Below, in pieces: positions 40,539-51,955 of a stretch of DNA of 64,000 nucleotides. A program made the translations under genes and the position numbers. Origin of the DNA: Yarrowia lipolytica (taxonomy: Eukaryota > Ascomycota > Dipodascomycetes > Dipodascales); assembly GCF_001761485.1 (NCBI RefSeq), contig NC_090773.1, positions 3,472,001 through 3,536,000 on the forward strand. Direction: 5' to 3'. Positions within the stretch are counted from its first letter, which is position 1. Each line of letters begins with the position of its first letter. The notes below the pieces were generated by a model. It was not told where the DNA came from. It ran no database searches and worked only from the letters and a program-made list of their open reading frames with translations.

Positions 40539-40862
40539 ATGGCTGAACAAATAAGAACCAACCTTGTTCATCAGCATCTGTGGAGCGACGTGGTCATCCA
40601 CCAGACTAAGCTCACAGACCTGGTGCATGGAACTCCACCCAGGACTTTGCACCCTGATGACGCTGAGATCAGATCGGAATGGCTAGTACCTGCCAGATCC
40701 AACGACGACTGGACTATCAAGCAGTGGGACGAGTGTTTTCGCGAGGCTGAGGGTGTGGCTGGAAAAGACGTCGATCGCATGCTAATGGCCATCGTGGACA
40801 ATGACTCCACCATCGTCTACTACTTCGTCTACAAGGGTCTGGTCAAGCCTCGAAAGAACTAG
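40539..40862 (+). CDS. SEN15: tRNA-splicing endonuclease subunit Sen15
   Basis: A 107-residue protein matching Sen15, a structural subunit of the tetrameric tRNA-splicing endonuclease (Sen2, Sen34, Sen54, Sen15). Recognisable blocks are TDLVHGTPPRTLHPDD, EWLVPARSNDDWTIKQWD and the C-terminal DSTIVYYFVYKGLVKPR, in which the hydrophobic beta strand (TIVYYFVY) forms the subunit interface. It lacks the catalytic triad of Sen2 and Sen34, as expected. Length is similar to fission-yeast Sen15 and a little shorter than the 128 of S. cerevisiae. The start MAEQIRTNLVHQHLW has a good ACC ATG context; no intron signal is needed. Confidence 0.9.
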   Translation: MAEQIRTNLVHQHLWSDVVIHQTKLTDLVHGTPPRTLHPDDAEIRSEWLVPARSNDDWTIKQWDECFREAEGVAGKDVDRMLMAIVDNDSTIVYYFVYKGLVKPRKN

Positions 40863-41051
40863 ATTCACAACTATTATACACCCTGTTCCGTTATGATCCC
40901 GGTCCAGGCATTATCACCTTGCATTATAAATATATGTACATTACATGAAACAATATGGTCTGGGGCATAGTAATGTAGCACCCAGTCAGCCAGAAGACCT
41001 GTAGCTCGCGGCTTAAATAGGTCTTGACTGTAACATCAACTTCCATCTTTG

Positions 41052-42203
41052 TCACTCCAAAAACACCATGGATTCGTCAATCACAGGGCTCAGTTTCACA
41101 TTGCCACTGTTAACCCAACGTCTAACAGATTTCTTCAAAACCCGTCCTCCCAGTTGTACCTTCTTGGCTTTTTCGTCGCTGTAGAGAACTACAGCATGCA
41201 TTTCTTTGAGTGCTCGCATCACATCTTCCGGCTGGATATAAGTATGTTCGCTGATCGTCTCAATCGTGATGACGTCTTCTGTACACTCTATCAAGATGAA
41301 CCGGGCTATCGTAGTACACCAGTAAGACATATATGATAAAGTGCCGAACTTCGACAGCGGTCGCTCTGGACTTCCTTTACGGCCTTCGTACTTCGACAGC
41401 ACGTATGAAAACTCGATCAGCAGTTTGCCCAGCCCTCGCCTTTGATACGGAGGAAATACCAGAATGCAAGCCAGATTGTTTTCGTCCCACGACAGTTTCT
41501 CCTTGGAGAAGAAGCCCATGGGTTTAAAGTGCCTGCTGCTGGCGGTATCCTTGCCGAGCACAACATAAAATTCAAAGGCATCGGCGCCGAAGAACACAGA
41601 CTTGTGGTCCAGGAAGAGCTTCGCGAACAGACAGAGATTCTGGCAGTAGAGCTTGTGAACGGCGCCATCAACACGGCGAATGGCATAGTCTTTCGATTTG
41701 TAAACCGTCTCTCCGGGGTGCTTGAACACATACTTGCAGGTGCTTCGGTGTTGGGCCATGTCCTTGGAGACCTTCGAGTATTTGAAACACGAGTCGCAGA
41801 CAAACAGCTGTTTGACCTGGAAGTCGACCTGGGCTGGTGGTTGGTCATTGGGGGCCACAGATGCGTTTGCTGATGATCCAGAGGACGAAATGGTTGAGGA
41901 TGTTAATGCAGAAGAGGTTCCTCCAGGTGTGCCAACAGACGGAGAGCTGTAGCGCTCAATGAAGAGCCGGGACATGTCGCAGGTGTGATTGTCCTTGTCC
42001 TTGTCGAGGGCCTTGGCCTCCATCAACGCCATGGCCCGCTTCCAGGTCAACTTCTTGAGTTCGTCCTTCTGTGAAAAATAGTATGCCGACGAGTGGTACC
42101 ACGTGTCGAATTCACGAGGGCCAAAGACCACCCGTCCAATGTTTCGTGGAGGCTCTTCTTCCTCCTCATCGTCCAAGGGGTCGTCGTGCATTAGTGTTGG
42201 CAT
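41052..42203 (-). CDS. SAS2: MYST-family histone acetyltransferase, Sas2 type
   Basis: A 383-residue MYST acetyltransferase. The C2HC zinc finger is complete (C136, C139, H152, C156 in VCDSCFKYSKVSKDMAQH). The active-site lysine that is autoacetylated is K201 (LFLDHKS), the catalytic-site cysteine C246 (NLACILVFPPY), the acetyl-CoA loop QRRGLGKLL at 254-262, and the catalytic glutamate E280 in GSPERPLSKFG. No chromo-like N-terminal domain is present, unlike Esa1, and the loop reads QRRGLG rather than QRMGYG, so Sas2 (H4 K16 acetylation, silencing boundaries in yeast) fits best. A Ser/Thr/Gly/Ala-rich insertion (about 85-125) separates the N-terminus from the zinc finger, and an acidic DEEEEE run lies near the start. 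Esa1 or Sas3 orthology is less likely. Divergent with ECM16, 526 bases apart. Confidence 0.9.
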   Translation of the reverse strand: MPTLMHDDPLDDEEEEEPPRNIGRVVFGPREFDTWYHSSAYYFSQKDELKKLTWKRAMALMEAKALDKDKDNHTCDMSRLFIERYSSPSVGTPGGTSSALTSSTISSSGSSANASVAPNDQPPAQVDFQVKQLFVCDSCFKYSKVSKDMAQHRSTCKYVFKHPGETVYKSKDYAIRRVDGAVHKLYCQNLCLFAKLFLDHKSVFFGADAFEFYVVLGKDTASSRHFKPMGFFSKEKLSWDENNLACILVFPPYQRRGLGKLLIEFSYVLSKYEGRKGSPERPLSKFGTLSYMSYWCTTIARFILIECTEDVITIETISEHTYIQPEDVMRALKEMHAVVLYSDEKAKKVQLGGRVLKKSVRRWVNSGNVKLSPVIDESMVFLE

Positions 42204-42729
42204 GCCAGGAGAAGATGTTGTCTATGTTGAAGGACTTCGTTTCTCGTCACCACAGAACAGTCATGCACGCTTCAACGTCGCGCTTAAAGACCCATGAGGC
42301 GGATGTGTAATAGATTACTTGTAGAGCAATTACTAACGAGAATGGTGTATAACATACTAGGGCTCAGTGTGCACACTATGTAACCATCATTTAATATAAA
42401 TGTGTCTCTTTTAATTACACCTTTCATTTTTCTACTGAGACCACCTCACTTGCGGCTCGTACTATTTTCGCCCCTCAAAAATCGATGCCAATTTTTGGGA
42501 ACCAAAATTTTATTGTTTATAATTATGTGAACTGCAGTTTGGTTTATAACTGAGACTCTCAAAGAAAAACATATATTACGTGAACATTTACTTCAAGTTA
42601 TTATAGAAAAAGAACCTGTCTCCTCCCAACAGCCACATCACATGACCGCGCATACATCATGCACAATCAGAAAAAATTGGGCAATATAGCATAACCTGCG
42701 TGAAGCTGATTCAACCCATCGCTTCAACT
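42204..42729. other. Divergent promoter region of SAS2 and ECM16
   Basis: AT-rich, with no supported gene. AT-rich blocks lie at 42395-42440 and 42500-42620. Confidence 0.6.
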
Positions 42730-45700
42730 ATGGCGAAATACAAGCTAGGATACAACGCAAAGGCCCGAGCCGGCTCGCTGAAGAAGCAGCAGGAGCTCAA
42801 GGCCGCCAAGCAGAAAACCTGGGTCAAGAAGCCTACAGCAGAGGAGGAGGAAGAAGACGCCAATGCCGAGCTCATGGTGCCCAAGAGTGAGGCCGAGAAG
42901 GAGGCTCGAAAGAGAAAGCTCCAGGAAGAGCTCACACCTACGGAGAGCAAGATGACTTCAAAGAAGCGAAAGCGTCTAGACAAGTACATTGTGAGTATGA
43001 CACGAGGATACGTCGCAGGTTTAGCTTAACCAGATTAGCTGAACCAGATTAGCTGAACCAAGGACATTCGCTGCGCTTATGATTACATACTAACTCAGGA
43101 AAAACAACTCAAGAGAGAAGAGAAGAAGGCATTGTTTTCCGAGTTTGCTGCTCGAAAGGGCACCTTTGATACATCTCAGCTCAAGTCTATGAAACACATG
43201 GGTGACAAGGAAACCAAAAAAGCCCGGATCGAGGAAGCTTTGCGTCTGGAGAAACTGGGTCTCGGTAATGAGGAGACCAAGGAGATTCTGTACGAGAAAC
43301 ACGATCACGAAGAGTGGGATGACGAGAAGCATTCTCATCTCCTGACTGAGCTGGAGCGAAAGGAGAAGCAAATGGCCGAAGAGGAAGAGCAGGAGAACAA
43401 AAGCTCATTCATTGACATGCGACCCAAGGCTGGTGGTGGTTTCGGTTTCCAGAACCTGGCCAAGGTTTCCAAGCCCGCAAAAAACTCTTACTCTTGGCGA
43501 AAGAAGCTCGAGATTGAGCGTGCTCGAAAGAACAAGAAGGACTACGTTAGCTCCGGGGAGGACGACGATACCGATTCTGATGAGGAGGATTCTGACGAAG
43601 ATTCAGACGAGGATTCGGATGAGGAGTCTGAGGAGTCAGAAGAGGAAGGCACCAAAAAAGTGAAGGCGGCTGCCGAGGAGGAGATCGAGGAAGATGTCGA
43701 GGAAGAGGAAGAAGATGAAGACGAGCAGGAGGAGGAGGATGAGGACGAAGATGAGGACGAAGATGAGGACGAGGAAGAGGAAGACGAGGAAGATGACGAG
43801 TATACCGAAATCGTCACCAAAAAGACAAAGGGTTCTTCTTTCAAGGAATGGATCGATGAACAGTCTGGACCCAAGTCTTCCAACATCGAGGATCTCTCGC
43901 ATATCAAGATCAAGAAAGAAAGAGTGGACAGAGACGAGGACCGCCTTACTCCTCCTCCCGAAGACATTGCCCAACCCGAGTACGCCAAAAGAAAGGCCTT
44001 TTATGTCAACGTTCAGCGAGACCCTGAAATCCAGACCTCCCGAATGAACCTTCCTGTCACCGGAGAAGAACAGAGAATCATGGAAGCCATTTTCAACAAC
44101 GATTGTGTCATCATCTGTGGTGAAACTGGTTCAGGTAAGACTACACAGACTCCTCAATTCCTGATCGAGGCGGGTTTCGGAACGAAGGGTAGTGACTACC
44201 CTGGTATGATCGGTGTCACCCAGCCTCGACGAGTGGCCGCCATCTCTATGGCGCAACGTGTTGCTAACGAGTTGGGTAACCAAGGTGATAGAGTTGCCCA
44301 TCAGGTGCGATTCGATGTCACCGTGAAGGATAATACAGCTCTCAAGTTCATGACTGATGGTGTGTTGCTGCGAGAACTGTCCCAAGACTTTGCTCTTACC
44401 AAGTACTCTGCTCTGGTAATTGATGAGGCCCATGAACGTAACATCAACACTGATATTCTCATTGGTGTGCTTTCTCGAGTTCTCAAGTTGCGAAAGGAGA
44501 TGTTCAACGAAGGCAAGTGCGAGTCTCCCCTCAAGCTCATTATCATGTCTGCTACTCTGCGGGTTTCCGATTTCACAGAGAACAAGACTCTTTTCCCAGT
44601 TCCTCCTCCTGTTCTCAAGGTTGAGGCCCGACAATATCCCGTTTCTGTCCACTTCAACAAACGAACAACTTACGACTACATGGACGAGATCTACCGAAAG
44701 ACCTGCAAGATCCACAAACGACTGCCCGATGGTGGTATTCTGATCTTCCTGACTGGCCAAAACGAGATTGTTAACGTGGTCAAGCGGCTTCGGAAGGCCT
44801 TCCCTGATCGAACTAAGGTGTGGCGGCCCAAGGACAAGTCTGAGGATCTCCAGGTCAAGGTGTCTGCCAATGAGACTGTAGTGGAGGCCGAGGAGGTTGA
44901 TTTTGGCGCCGATATGCGACAACAGGACTATGCTGCTGTCGAGGGAGAGTCTGAGACAGATGAGGAGGACGGAGAAGAAGGTTTCGAAGAGGAGCTTGCT
45001 GTCGAGGAGCGAAATGAGTCTGCTCCTCTGCACGTGCTTCCTCTTTACTCTCTGCTGCCTACCAAGGAGCAGATGAAGGTGTTTGAGGAGGTTCCTGCCG
45101 GCCATCGACTGTGTGTCGTTGCTACTAACGTTGCTGAAACTTCGCTGACCATTCCTGGTATCAGATATGTGGTTGATTGTGGTCGAGCAAAGGAGCGAAA
45201 GTACGATGAAGAGACTGGTGTTCAGTCCTTTGAGGTTGATTTCATCTCCAAGGCTTCTGCCGATCAGCGAGCTGGTCGTGCCGGTCGAACTGGTCCCGGT
45301 CACTGCTACCGTGTCTTCTCATCTGCCGTCTATGAGGAGTTCTTCCCTCAATTCTCCATCCCCGAGATTCTCCGATGCCCTGTTGAGGGCATTGTTCTGG
45401 AGATGAAACACATGGGTATTGACAAGGTGGTCAACTTCCCCTTCCCCACTCCCCCCGACAGACAGTCCCTGGCCAAGGCCGAGAAGCTGCTGGAGTACCT
45501 AGGTGCCCTCAGCAACACTGGTGTTATTTCTGATATGGGTAAGCAGATGTCTCTGTTCCCTCTGTCCCCGCGATTCGCCAAGATGCTCATTATTGGTTCT
45601 CAGCTCGAGTGCCTGCCTTACATGGTTGCCATTGTTGCTGCTCTCACAGTTGGAGATCCCTTCATTGGAGAGCACGAGCTTGGCATCAATGAGAAACCAC

Positions 45701-46620
45701 AGAAGCCCAAGGTTGAGGAGGTTGATGAAGACGGAGACCGGATTAAGAGCAACGAGTCTGACTCCGAGCCCGAGGACATTTACGAGATTGAGCGAAAGCG
45801 AAAGCTGCGATCCAGCTACCATAAGGCCCAGGCAAAGCTGGCCTCCCTGGACCCTGCATCTGACGCTCTGAAGCTGCTCTCTGCCGTCTGCGCCATGGAC
45901 TACGATTCCGACCTGGAGAACTTCTGCAAGGGCTTCTTCCTGCGACACAAGCTGATGGAGGAGATGCGAAAGCTGAGACAGCAACTGAGCCGAATCGTTG
46001 TGGCCAACTCCGACCCTCGAGCAGCTCCTATGCTCAAGGAACAGTTGAATGCCAAGCTCAAGCCTCCTTCTAAGCTCCAGATCAAGGCTCTCAAGCAGAT
46101 GATTGCCACTGGTTTTGTTGACCAGGTGGCTCAGCGTCTGGACAAGGTCAGCGAGGACTACAAGCTCACTTCTCGAGAGCGAATCATCAACGTTCCCTAC
46201 CAGACTCTGTTCCCCACCTCCACCACCAACAAGAAGACTGACGACCAAGGAAACCCTCTGCCTGACGACACTCAGGTGTTCATTCACCCCGGATCTGTCA
46301 TTAACACTATGGGAACTCATCCTCCCGAAATGTTGGTATTTGCTTCCGTCAACCGATCGGGATCTTCCAAGCTGAGAATCAAGCCTCTCTGTGATATCAC
46401 ATCTGCCCAGATTGGCAACATTGCCAAGGGCACTGCTCTACTCACATACTCCAAGCCCCTGCCTCCCCCCTACGGCCCCAAGATGATCACCAGTACCTCT
46501 CGAGAGTGTTGGGTGGTTCCTCGGCTGGGAGCTGCTATTGGCTCTGGAGGCACTGGATGGGATCTGCCTCCTATTAAGGTGAAACAGGAGAAGAAGGGTA
46601 GCCAGTGGGTTACCTTGTAA
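42730..46620 (+). CDS. ECM16: DEAH-box RNA helicase Ecm16/Dhr1, one intron
   Basis: Two exons, 42730-42990 and 43099-46620, give 1260 residues (yeast Ecm16 has 1267). The donor is GTGAGTATGA, the acceptor ACTAACTCAG, and the join is between codons. Ecm16/Dhr1 releases the U3 snoRNA from pre-ribosomal RNA during small-subunit assembly in the nucleolus. The basic N-terminus (KYKLGYNAKARAGSLKKQQEL) matches the family. A long Asp/Glu-rich stretch occupies about 238-322. Helicase motifs follow: GETGSGKTT (428-436), the DEAH box (529-532), SAT (571-573) and QRAGRAGRTGPG from 810. The helicase-associated and OB-fold domains fill the C-terminal part. An open-frame search alone misses the first 87 residues. 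PEX12 follows on the same strand 314 bases later. Confidence 0.95.
42991..43098 (+). other. ECM16 intron containing a 14-bp tandem repeat
   Basis: A 108-bp intron. Between 43021 and 43060 lies a 14-bp unit repeated three times (TTAGCTTAACCAGA, TTAGCTGAACCAGA and TTAGCTGAACCA). The branch and acceptor ACTAACTCAG are at 43089-43098. Confidence 0.85.
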
Positions 46621-46934
46621 AAATTGCCATAGCAACAAACGAACAAAAACCATAGCATGTTTATATTGTATTAGATTTCTTCATAATTTTAGGGAAACAC
46701 ACTGTATCTTCACTTCGTAGCTACAGCACTTACTAAGCACTTTTTACATCCTCGGTAAGTAATTAGGTTTGTGCATCCATACCCCACATAAAGTTGAACA
46801 TGAAAGAAGGGAAGACTGATTTGCCCCCACAGCACCAGACAACCAGCAATACGGCGGTTGATCATTGTTAAGCCAAACGATTGGAACCTGATCATATCAT
46901 ATCAACCCAAAACGACCTTTCCTCACGACAAAAA
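46621..46934. other. Short gap between ECM16 and PEX12
   Basis: Contains the ECM16 3' end and PEX12 promoter. Nothing else is seen. Confidence 0.6.
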
Positions 46935-48161
46935 ATGGACTACTTTTCGTCACTCAACGCGAGCCAGCTGGATCCTGATGTGCCCACACTGTTTGAGCTT
47001 CTGTCTGCTAAACAGCTGGAGGGTCTGATTGCCCCTTCGGTTCGATATATTCTTGCATTCTACGCCCAGAGACATCCGCGGTATCTACTGCGAATCGTCA
47101 ACCGCTACGACGAGCTGTACGCGTTGTTCATGGGTCTGGTGGAGTACTATAATCTCAAGACATGGAATGCCAGCTTCACAGAAAAGTTCTACGGTCTGAA
47201 ACGAACACAGATCCTGACGAATCCCGCACTGAGAACACGCCAGGCCGTGCCGGATCTGGTCGAGGCTGAAAAACGGCTGAGCAAGAAGAAAATCTGGGGA
47301 TCACTCTTTTTCCTCATTGTGGTGCCATATGTGAAGGAGAAGTTGGATGCGCGATACGAGAGACTCAAGGGCCGGTACCTAGCTAGGGATATCAATGAGG
47401 AGCGAATCGAGATCAAGAGAACAGGTACGGCCCAACAAATAGCAGTCTTCGAGTTTGACTACTGGCTTCTCAAGCTCTACCCCATTGTCACCATGGGATG
47501 CACCACTGCCACCCTGGCCTTCCACATGCTCTTCCTCTTCTCCGTCACGAGGGCGTATAGCATTGATGACTTCCTGCTTAACATTCAGTTCTCTCGAATG
47601 ACCCGGTACGACTACCAGATGGAGACCCAGAGAGATAGCAGAAACGCTGCTAACGTGGCCCATACCATGAAGTCCATCTCCGAGTACCCCGTTGCAGAGC
47701 GTGTGATGCTGCTGCTCACAACAAAGGCTGGAGCCAACGCCATGCGATCTGCTGCTCTTAGCGGCCTTTCGTATGTGCTTCCCACTTCTATTTTCGCCCT
47801 CAAGTTCCTTGAGTGGTGGTACGCGTCTGATTTCGCTCGACAGCTGAATCAAAAGAGACGAGGAGACTTGGAAGACAATCTTCCGGTGCCAGATAAGGTC
47901 AAGGGAGCCGACAAACTTGCGGAGTCCGTGGCAAAGTGGAAGGAGGACACCTCCAAGTGCCCTCTCTGTAGCAAGGAGCTGGTCAATCCTACAGTCATTG
48001 AGTCAGGTTATGTGTTTTGCTACACTTGCATTTACCGACATTTGGAGGATGGAGACGAGGAGACAGGCGGTCGATGTCCCGTGACTGGCCAGAAGCTGCT
48101 GGGATGCAGATGGCAGGACGATGTATGGCAGGTGACCGGTCTGAGACGACTGATGGTGTAA
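46935..48161 (+). CDS. PEX12: Peroxin Pex12, RING-type peroxisomal ubiquitin ligase subunit
   Basis: A 408-residue peroxisomal membrane protein. With Pex2 and Pex10 it forms the RING complex that ubiquitinates the import receptor Pex5 for recycling. The N-terminus (MDYFSSLNASQLDPDVPTLFELL) matches Pex12. Membrane segments lie near 120-140, 185-205 and 280-300. The C-terminal RING-like domain runs from about 342 (KCPLCSKELVNP) to 385 (GRCPVTGQ); as in other Pex12 proteins it has only part of the zinc ligands (C-x2-C, then C-x2-C and a final CP). The frame is open 18 residues further upstream, but MDYF at 46935 follows an A-rich leader and gives the family length. Pex12 is needed for peroxisome biogenesis, relevant to fatty-acid use in this yeast. 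Confidence 0.96.
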   Translation: MDYFSSLNASQLDPDVPTLFELLSAKQLEGLIAPSVRYILAFYAQRHPRYLLRIVNRYDELYALFMGLVEYYNLKTWNASFTEKFYGLKRTQILTNPALRTRQAVPDLVEAEKRLSKKKIWGSLFFLIVVPYVKEKLDARYERLKGRYLARDINEERIEIKRTGTAQQIAVFEFDYWLLKLYPIVTMGCTTATLAFHMLFLFSVTRAYSIDDFLLNIQFSRMTRYDYQMETQRDSRNAANVAHTMKSISEYPVAERVMLLLTTKAGANAMRSAALSGLSYVLPTSIFALKFLEWWYASDFARQLNQKRRGDLEDNLPVPDKVKGADKLAESVAKWKEDTSKCPLCSKELVNPTVIESGYVFCYTCIYRHLEDGDEETGGRCPVTGQKLLGCRWQDDVWQVTGLRRLMV

Positions 48162-48331
48162 CGATACATACTATAGCATAACATGTACATTTAAACGCAT
48201 CTTTTATCTTTATGCGACAGGGCGTGTTTGCGCGCTTCCCATTGTAAAATTACAGTACATTGTATAACTTATATGAACCTCCTGTCGAATCTCGACCTTT
48301 ACCTTTTGTTTCCGATTGTATTCTCCTTCTC

Positions 48332-48916
48332 CTAAATTGGCTTAATCTTGAAATGCAGACCCACCAGAGAAAACACCAGGGCCTTGATATCCTGAACCAG
48401 ATAGTAGAACGTCCGCAGACCTTCGGGGTCGTCCGATCTCTGCACATCCGACAAGGATCCTATTCGACCAGTCTCGAATGCAATGTGGTAGTTGGCAAAT
48501 TTGATTTCCAGCTCCTGTTTACCGTCTCTGTTCTTTGGCGGCCACTTGGCATCGTTTTCCTTGAGGATTTCCGACTCTTTGATCATCTTCTTGAGCACCT
48601 TGACCACCACTGGTGAAACAGCCACTTCTCGACGGATAAGAGTGTCATTCTTGTAGTTCGAGTTGTTGGCGTATCGCAGCAGCGCAGATCGACCCTGGTC
48701 CAGCAACTGAAAGTCGAATTCCAAAAACTCATGGCCAAATCGACCCGTGTGGCCCGAGTAGTATTGTAGATAAAAGGCTTCTTCTTTGGCGTCTACCCTC
48801 AGAGAGAGGGGCTTTTCGATAAGATCATCTTCAGGCTCCACTACTTCGAGCTCCTCCTCCATCTGCACGTCCTCTCCGGGACGCGTGGCAATGCTGTATT
48901 CCTCTTCTTCCGCCAT
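48332..48916 (-). CDS. MAGO: Mago nashi, exon junction complex core protein
   Basis: A 194-residue Mago protein. With Y14 it clamps eIF4AIII onto spliced mRNA in the exon junction complex. The family core starts at about residue 48 ([20 protein letters not shown]) and ends exactly as in animals with [19 protein letters not shown]; between them [13 protein letters not shown] and [16 protein letters not shown] are clear. Two oddities: an acidic 47-residue N-terminal extension not present in human Mago (146 residues), and a short insertion in the segment before [13 protein letters not shown]. cerevisiae and many relatives have lost Mago and Y14, so presence here fits a basal, more intron-rich yeast. 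PEX12 is convergent, only 170 bases away. Confidence 0.96.
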   Translation of the reverse strand: MAEEEEYSIATRPGEDVQMEEELEVVEPEDDLIEKPLSLRVDAKEEAFYLQYYSGHTGRFGHEFLEFDFQLLDQGRSALLRYANNSNYKNDTLIRREVAVSPVVVKVLKKMIKESEILKENDAKWPPKNRDGKQELEIKFANYHIAFETGRIGSLSDVQRSDDPEGLRTFYYLVQDIKALVFSLVGLHFKIKPI

Positions 48917-49479
48917 GTTGGATTTTCGTTTCTCTGTTCACGTCCTCGTTTGAAGATGTCGTGCAGTGCAGCAATCAAGGTTAGGGTTGGAGATGGATGC
49001 ATGTAAGTAAATACTTACCAGAAATGGTTAGGGTGTAGTTGGGTAAAAGTGATAACAATAGAGTTTAATGTTTTTTTTTTTATATAAAAAAACAAAAAAC
49101 AAAAAACAACAACAGCAAAGACGAGTAGACATTATCTGTAGTTAAGAAGGGTACAATATTTACAGATAAAGCACCTAAGCTAGGCATGTAAACATATCCC
49201 TGACGATTTTTGCTCATATGTTCCTATTACTCACACTGACCAGCATATTTTTTTTATGACACCTTCGCCTGATGCTCACACATACCCCTATGAATCTCTT
49301 CTGAAAGAAGCGATGACACCACAAGGTTTGTCTTGACTCTTTTCACTTCTAGACTCCCTATCTCCACTACCAAACACGATACCCTTGATTGAGCTCTCCT
49401 AGGTCAACATTAGGCAGAGTCAGAGTCAGAAGAATCAAGACACCTCCTACAATAACAGGGCCATATAACATGTGTCAGT
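48917..49479. other. Intergenic region with T and A runs
   Basis: No gene is supported. A run of eleven T at 49071-49081 is followed by A-rich repeats (AAAAAAC units, 49085-49107). Confidence 0.6.
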
Positions 49480-51148
49480 AGACATTGTCGAAAACCACTA
49501 CTCTGGAGTCTCGCTCGGGAGAACCTCTTGCAATCTTTAGCGGCGTCTGAACATTTAACCATCTTGTCTCTCTCAGCTTCGGAGAGAAAGGATGCAAATT
49601 CAGCCAGCTTCTTGGGATACTGCTGTTGGTAAAGTGATCCCGAAATAGCGTCTCCAACAGCTGTTCCAACCGAAATCGAAGAATCGAAAATGACAGTGGC
49701 AGACCTGCCTATGAAACAACACTGACTGAATCATGACCAAAACGGGAAACTGAAGCGTCCCCAAACCCTTGATTACCTGTGCTACAATGAACTGCGCAAG
49801 CGAGTGGTAGGGCTGTTTGTACCGGTAGGTGAGACCTAGACCCAGCATGTAGAGGCGTCCACCGACTACAATGATGGGTTTGAATCTGTTGGAGTACAGT
49901 ACATACTTGATGATCAGGGCAACAATGAGCAATCCGGCCGTGTATCCCACAACCCACACAGAAGTGACGTTTGTAGCTGCTGTGACAGACAGACCCTTGC
50001 AGACCAGCAGCCAGGCGTAGTAATATGGAGAGTAAATGTAGTAGGCCAGTGAATAGAGCGCTACCACTGCACACCCAGTGATGAGGGTACGGTCTTTAAG
50101 AGAAGAGAAAGAGAGAAAAGCCCCCTGGAGTGGTACATCTTTTCCCAGATCGGAACGGGAACCAGGAGAATAGGCCCTTATATGATCATAGGCAGTACAT
50201 GTGGCTGGCCCCTAGATTTTGAGGTCTTGACGAGGATCTCAGGAAGTAAGAGTAGACTGAGACCCCAGTGAAGAGAATGAGGCCTGCAATATCGAACTGA
50301 GCTATGGTGACTCGGAAGTTTAGCACTGCTTTACCACACTCCAAACCTAGAGCCCGAGCTCTTATCTTGTGTCTGAACATGATTGTTAGAACCTGGATCG
50401 ACGACACAGGAATGATGATTCACCACATAGCCCCAGCTCCAGGTTGATAGCGCTGGTGATGGGAGCTGCGACCAGGGACAAAAAGATAACAGATATTGGG
50501 TAGCACCACAAAGTATGCTCGGTTTTTGAGATTATAAGTGTCAGCTGCAAAGACCTGTTCCATAAACTGGATACCTACCTGGCCAAACACGTAGAAATGT
50601 GGGCTCCAAAGTAGGTGCCAATACTGGGTGAAGCTGCTAGCATGATAAAGCCAATGGTGAAGATTATCACAGAGAGAAGAAGTGTTTCAAAACGACCCAG
50701 GACGTCTGCAAACTTAGCCAAGATGGGCCGTGTGGCAATATACATGACAGCCCTGACTACACTGAGGGCAGAAAGTAAAGACATTTGGTTGAAATAAGAA
50801 GTTGCAAAGGTGGAGTAGACACCCGCAGTCTGGACTTTTAGACCTAGAGAGATTCAAAGCAGCAGCATGGGCCCCTAAGCAAGCCATATATCCTTTCTGT
50901 TCCAAAGAGAAGTGATCTGCTACATCTCTTGAGTTTGCGGGGGCTCCAACTTCGCCATCACTGGTGTCTTCCTGCTGATGAATCGAAGGGTTGAAGATCT
51001 TCTTGGTCCTTGTAGTCGTGTCAGGCTGTTCTGGGGCTTCAGAATCAGAGTCATAGGATGAATCTAGCTCGCTGTTCTCCTCGGACTTCTGAGGGGCGAT
51101 GAGGGCATGCTTGATCGCTCACATCCACTTGGTGTCTGTAAATGCCAT
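49480..51148 (-). pseudogene. Decayed siderophore-iron transporter (ARN/SIT, major facilitator family)
   Basis: Fragments of one transporter lie in order in all three frames of the minus strand. From the 5' end: a hydrophilic N-terminus with an acidic Ser/Asp/Glu segment (SSYDSDSEAPEQPD), then FNQMSLLSALSVVRAVMYIA and ILAKFADVLGRFETLLLSV, then MEQVFAADTYNLKNRAYF, then VSSIQVLTIMFRHKIRARAL and a GLSVTAATNVTSVWV to YHSLAQFIVAQVIKGLG block, ending with a YPKKLAEFASFLSEAERDK-like C-terminus. These match the ARN/SIT family of ferric-siderophore importers (about 600 residues). A TGA follows the first nine codons after the likely ATG (51148) and at least four frame changes separate the blocks, so no full protein can be made. 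Motifs are still readable, so the loss looks fairly recent. Sequencing error cannot explain breaks spread over 1.6 kb as easily as decay does. Confidence 0.82.
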
Positions 51149-51955
51149 TGTAATAAACCTGAATGAAAGAGAAGCAGATGAGCGACTATATCTCTTCTTA
51201 CAGAGCTGAGACTTTTGTTTATCTATCTAATCAATCTTCTCATGGTATCGTAAAAGAGACTTTCACCTCCGTTCCGAGAAGAATCGATGAAGGGTAGTGT
51301 ATGTACCACAGAACACAACAACGAGGGCAGTTATTTGATCAGGGAATCCCGAAGTACAAATATCACCAGTAATACTAGCCATTTCATTTCATTTTCGGTC
51401 TCTAATATCATAGAGAGTCCAGATCTCTCATGTTTTATAGTTTTCTATACTGCATGCAGTCGAACAACGAGAAACGGAACCCGAAGTGCATATAAGAGGC
51501 ACGATCTATAATACAAATCGGACTCCGAGGCGCGCGATCAGTAGGCTGAAATGTCTTTCTGGGATGCGGATGAATGATCCAAAGTTACTACTTTTAGTGA
51601 CCAAGTGGTAGTGTGGGTTTATGTCCAGCAGATTTCAAGGTTACTTGGTCGGCTCACTACTCATTCCACAGGGTCTCCCAATCTCAAGATCGTAGTCACC
51701 CAGTCCGTCAGGCTGTTCAGCAGGCGACATAATGTTCGGCGTCCAACACTTCAATTATATGCTCACGTACTATAAATACAGTATGTACAGTAGCCACATT
51801 AATTGGCCATACAACGCGTCACATTGTTAATCTATATATAAATATGCAATAGAGACAGAGTCCCCAGACAGAGAAGGTACAATGCAGTATCTTGTAGCCT
51901 TCATCTGTTCGTTAATGTTTTTAAATGTGCAACAGTAATTTTTGTTGAGCGGCGG
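51149..51955. other. Intergenic region
   Basis: No gene is supported. It includes the former promoter of the decayed transporter and the 3' end of the MATE gene. A TACAGTATGTACAGTA word occurs near 51777. Confidence 0.6.

Noticed and set aside
44131-45303. A 390-codon minus-strand frame inside ECM16
   Set aside because: It lies opposite the conserved helicase domain, so it is a shadow of strong codon bias.
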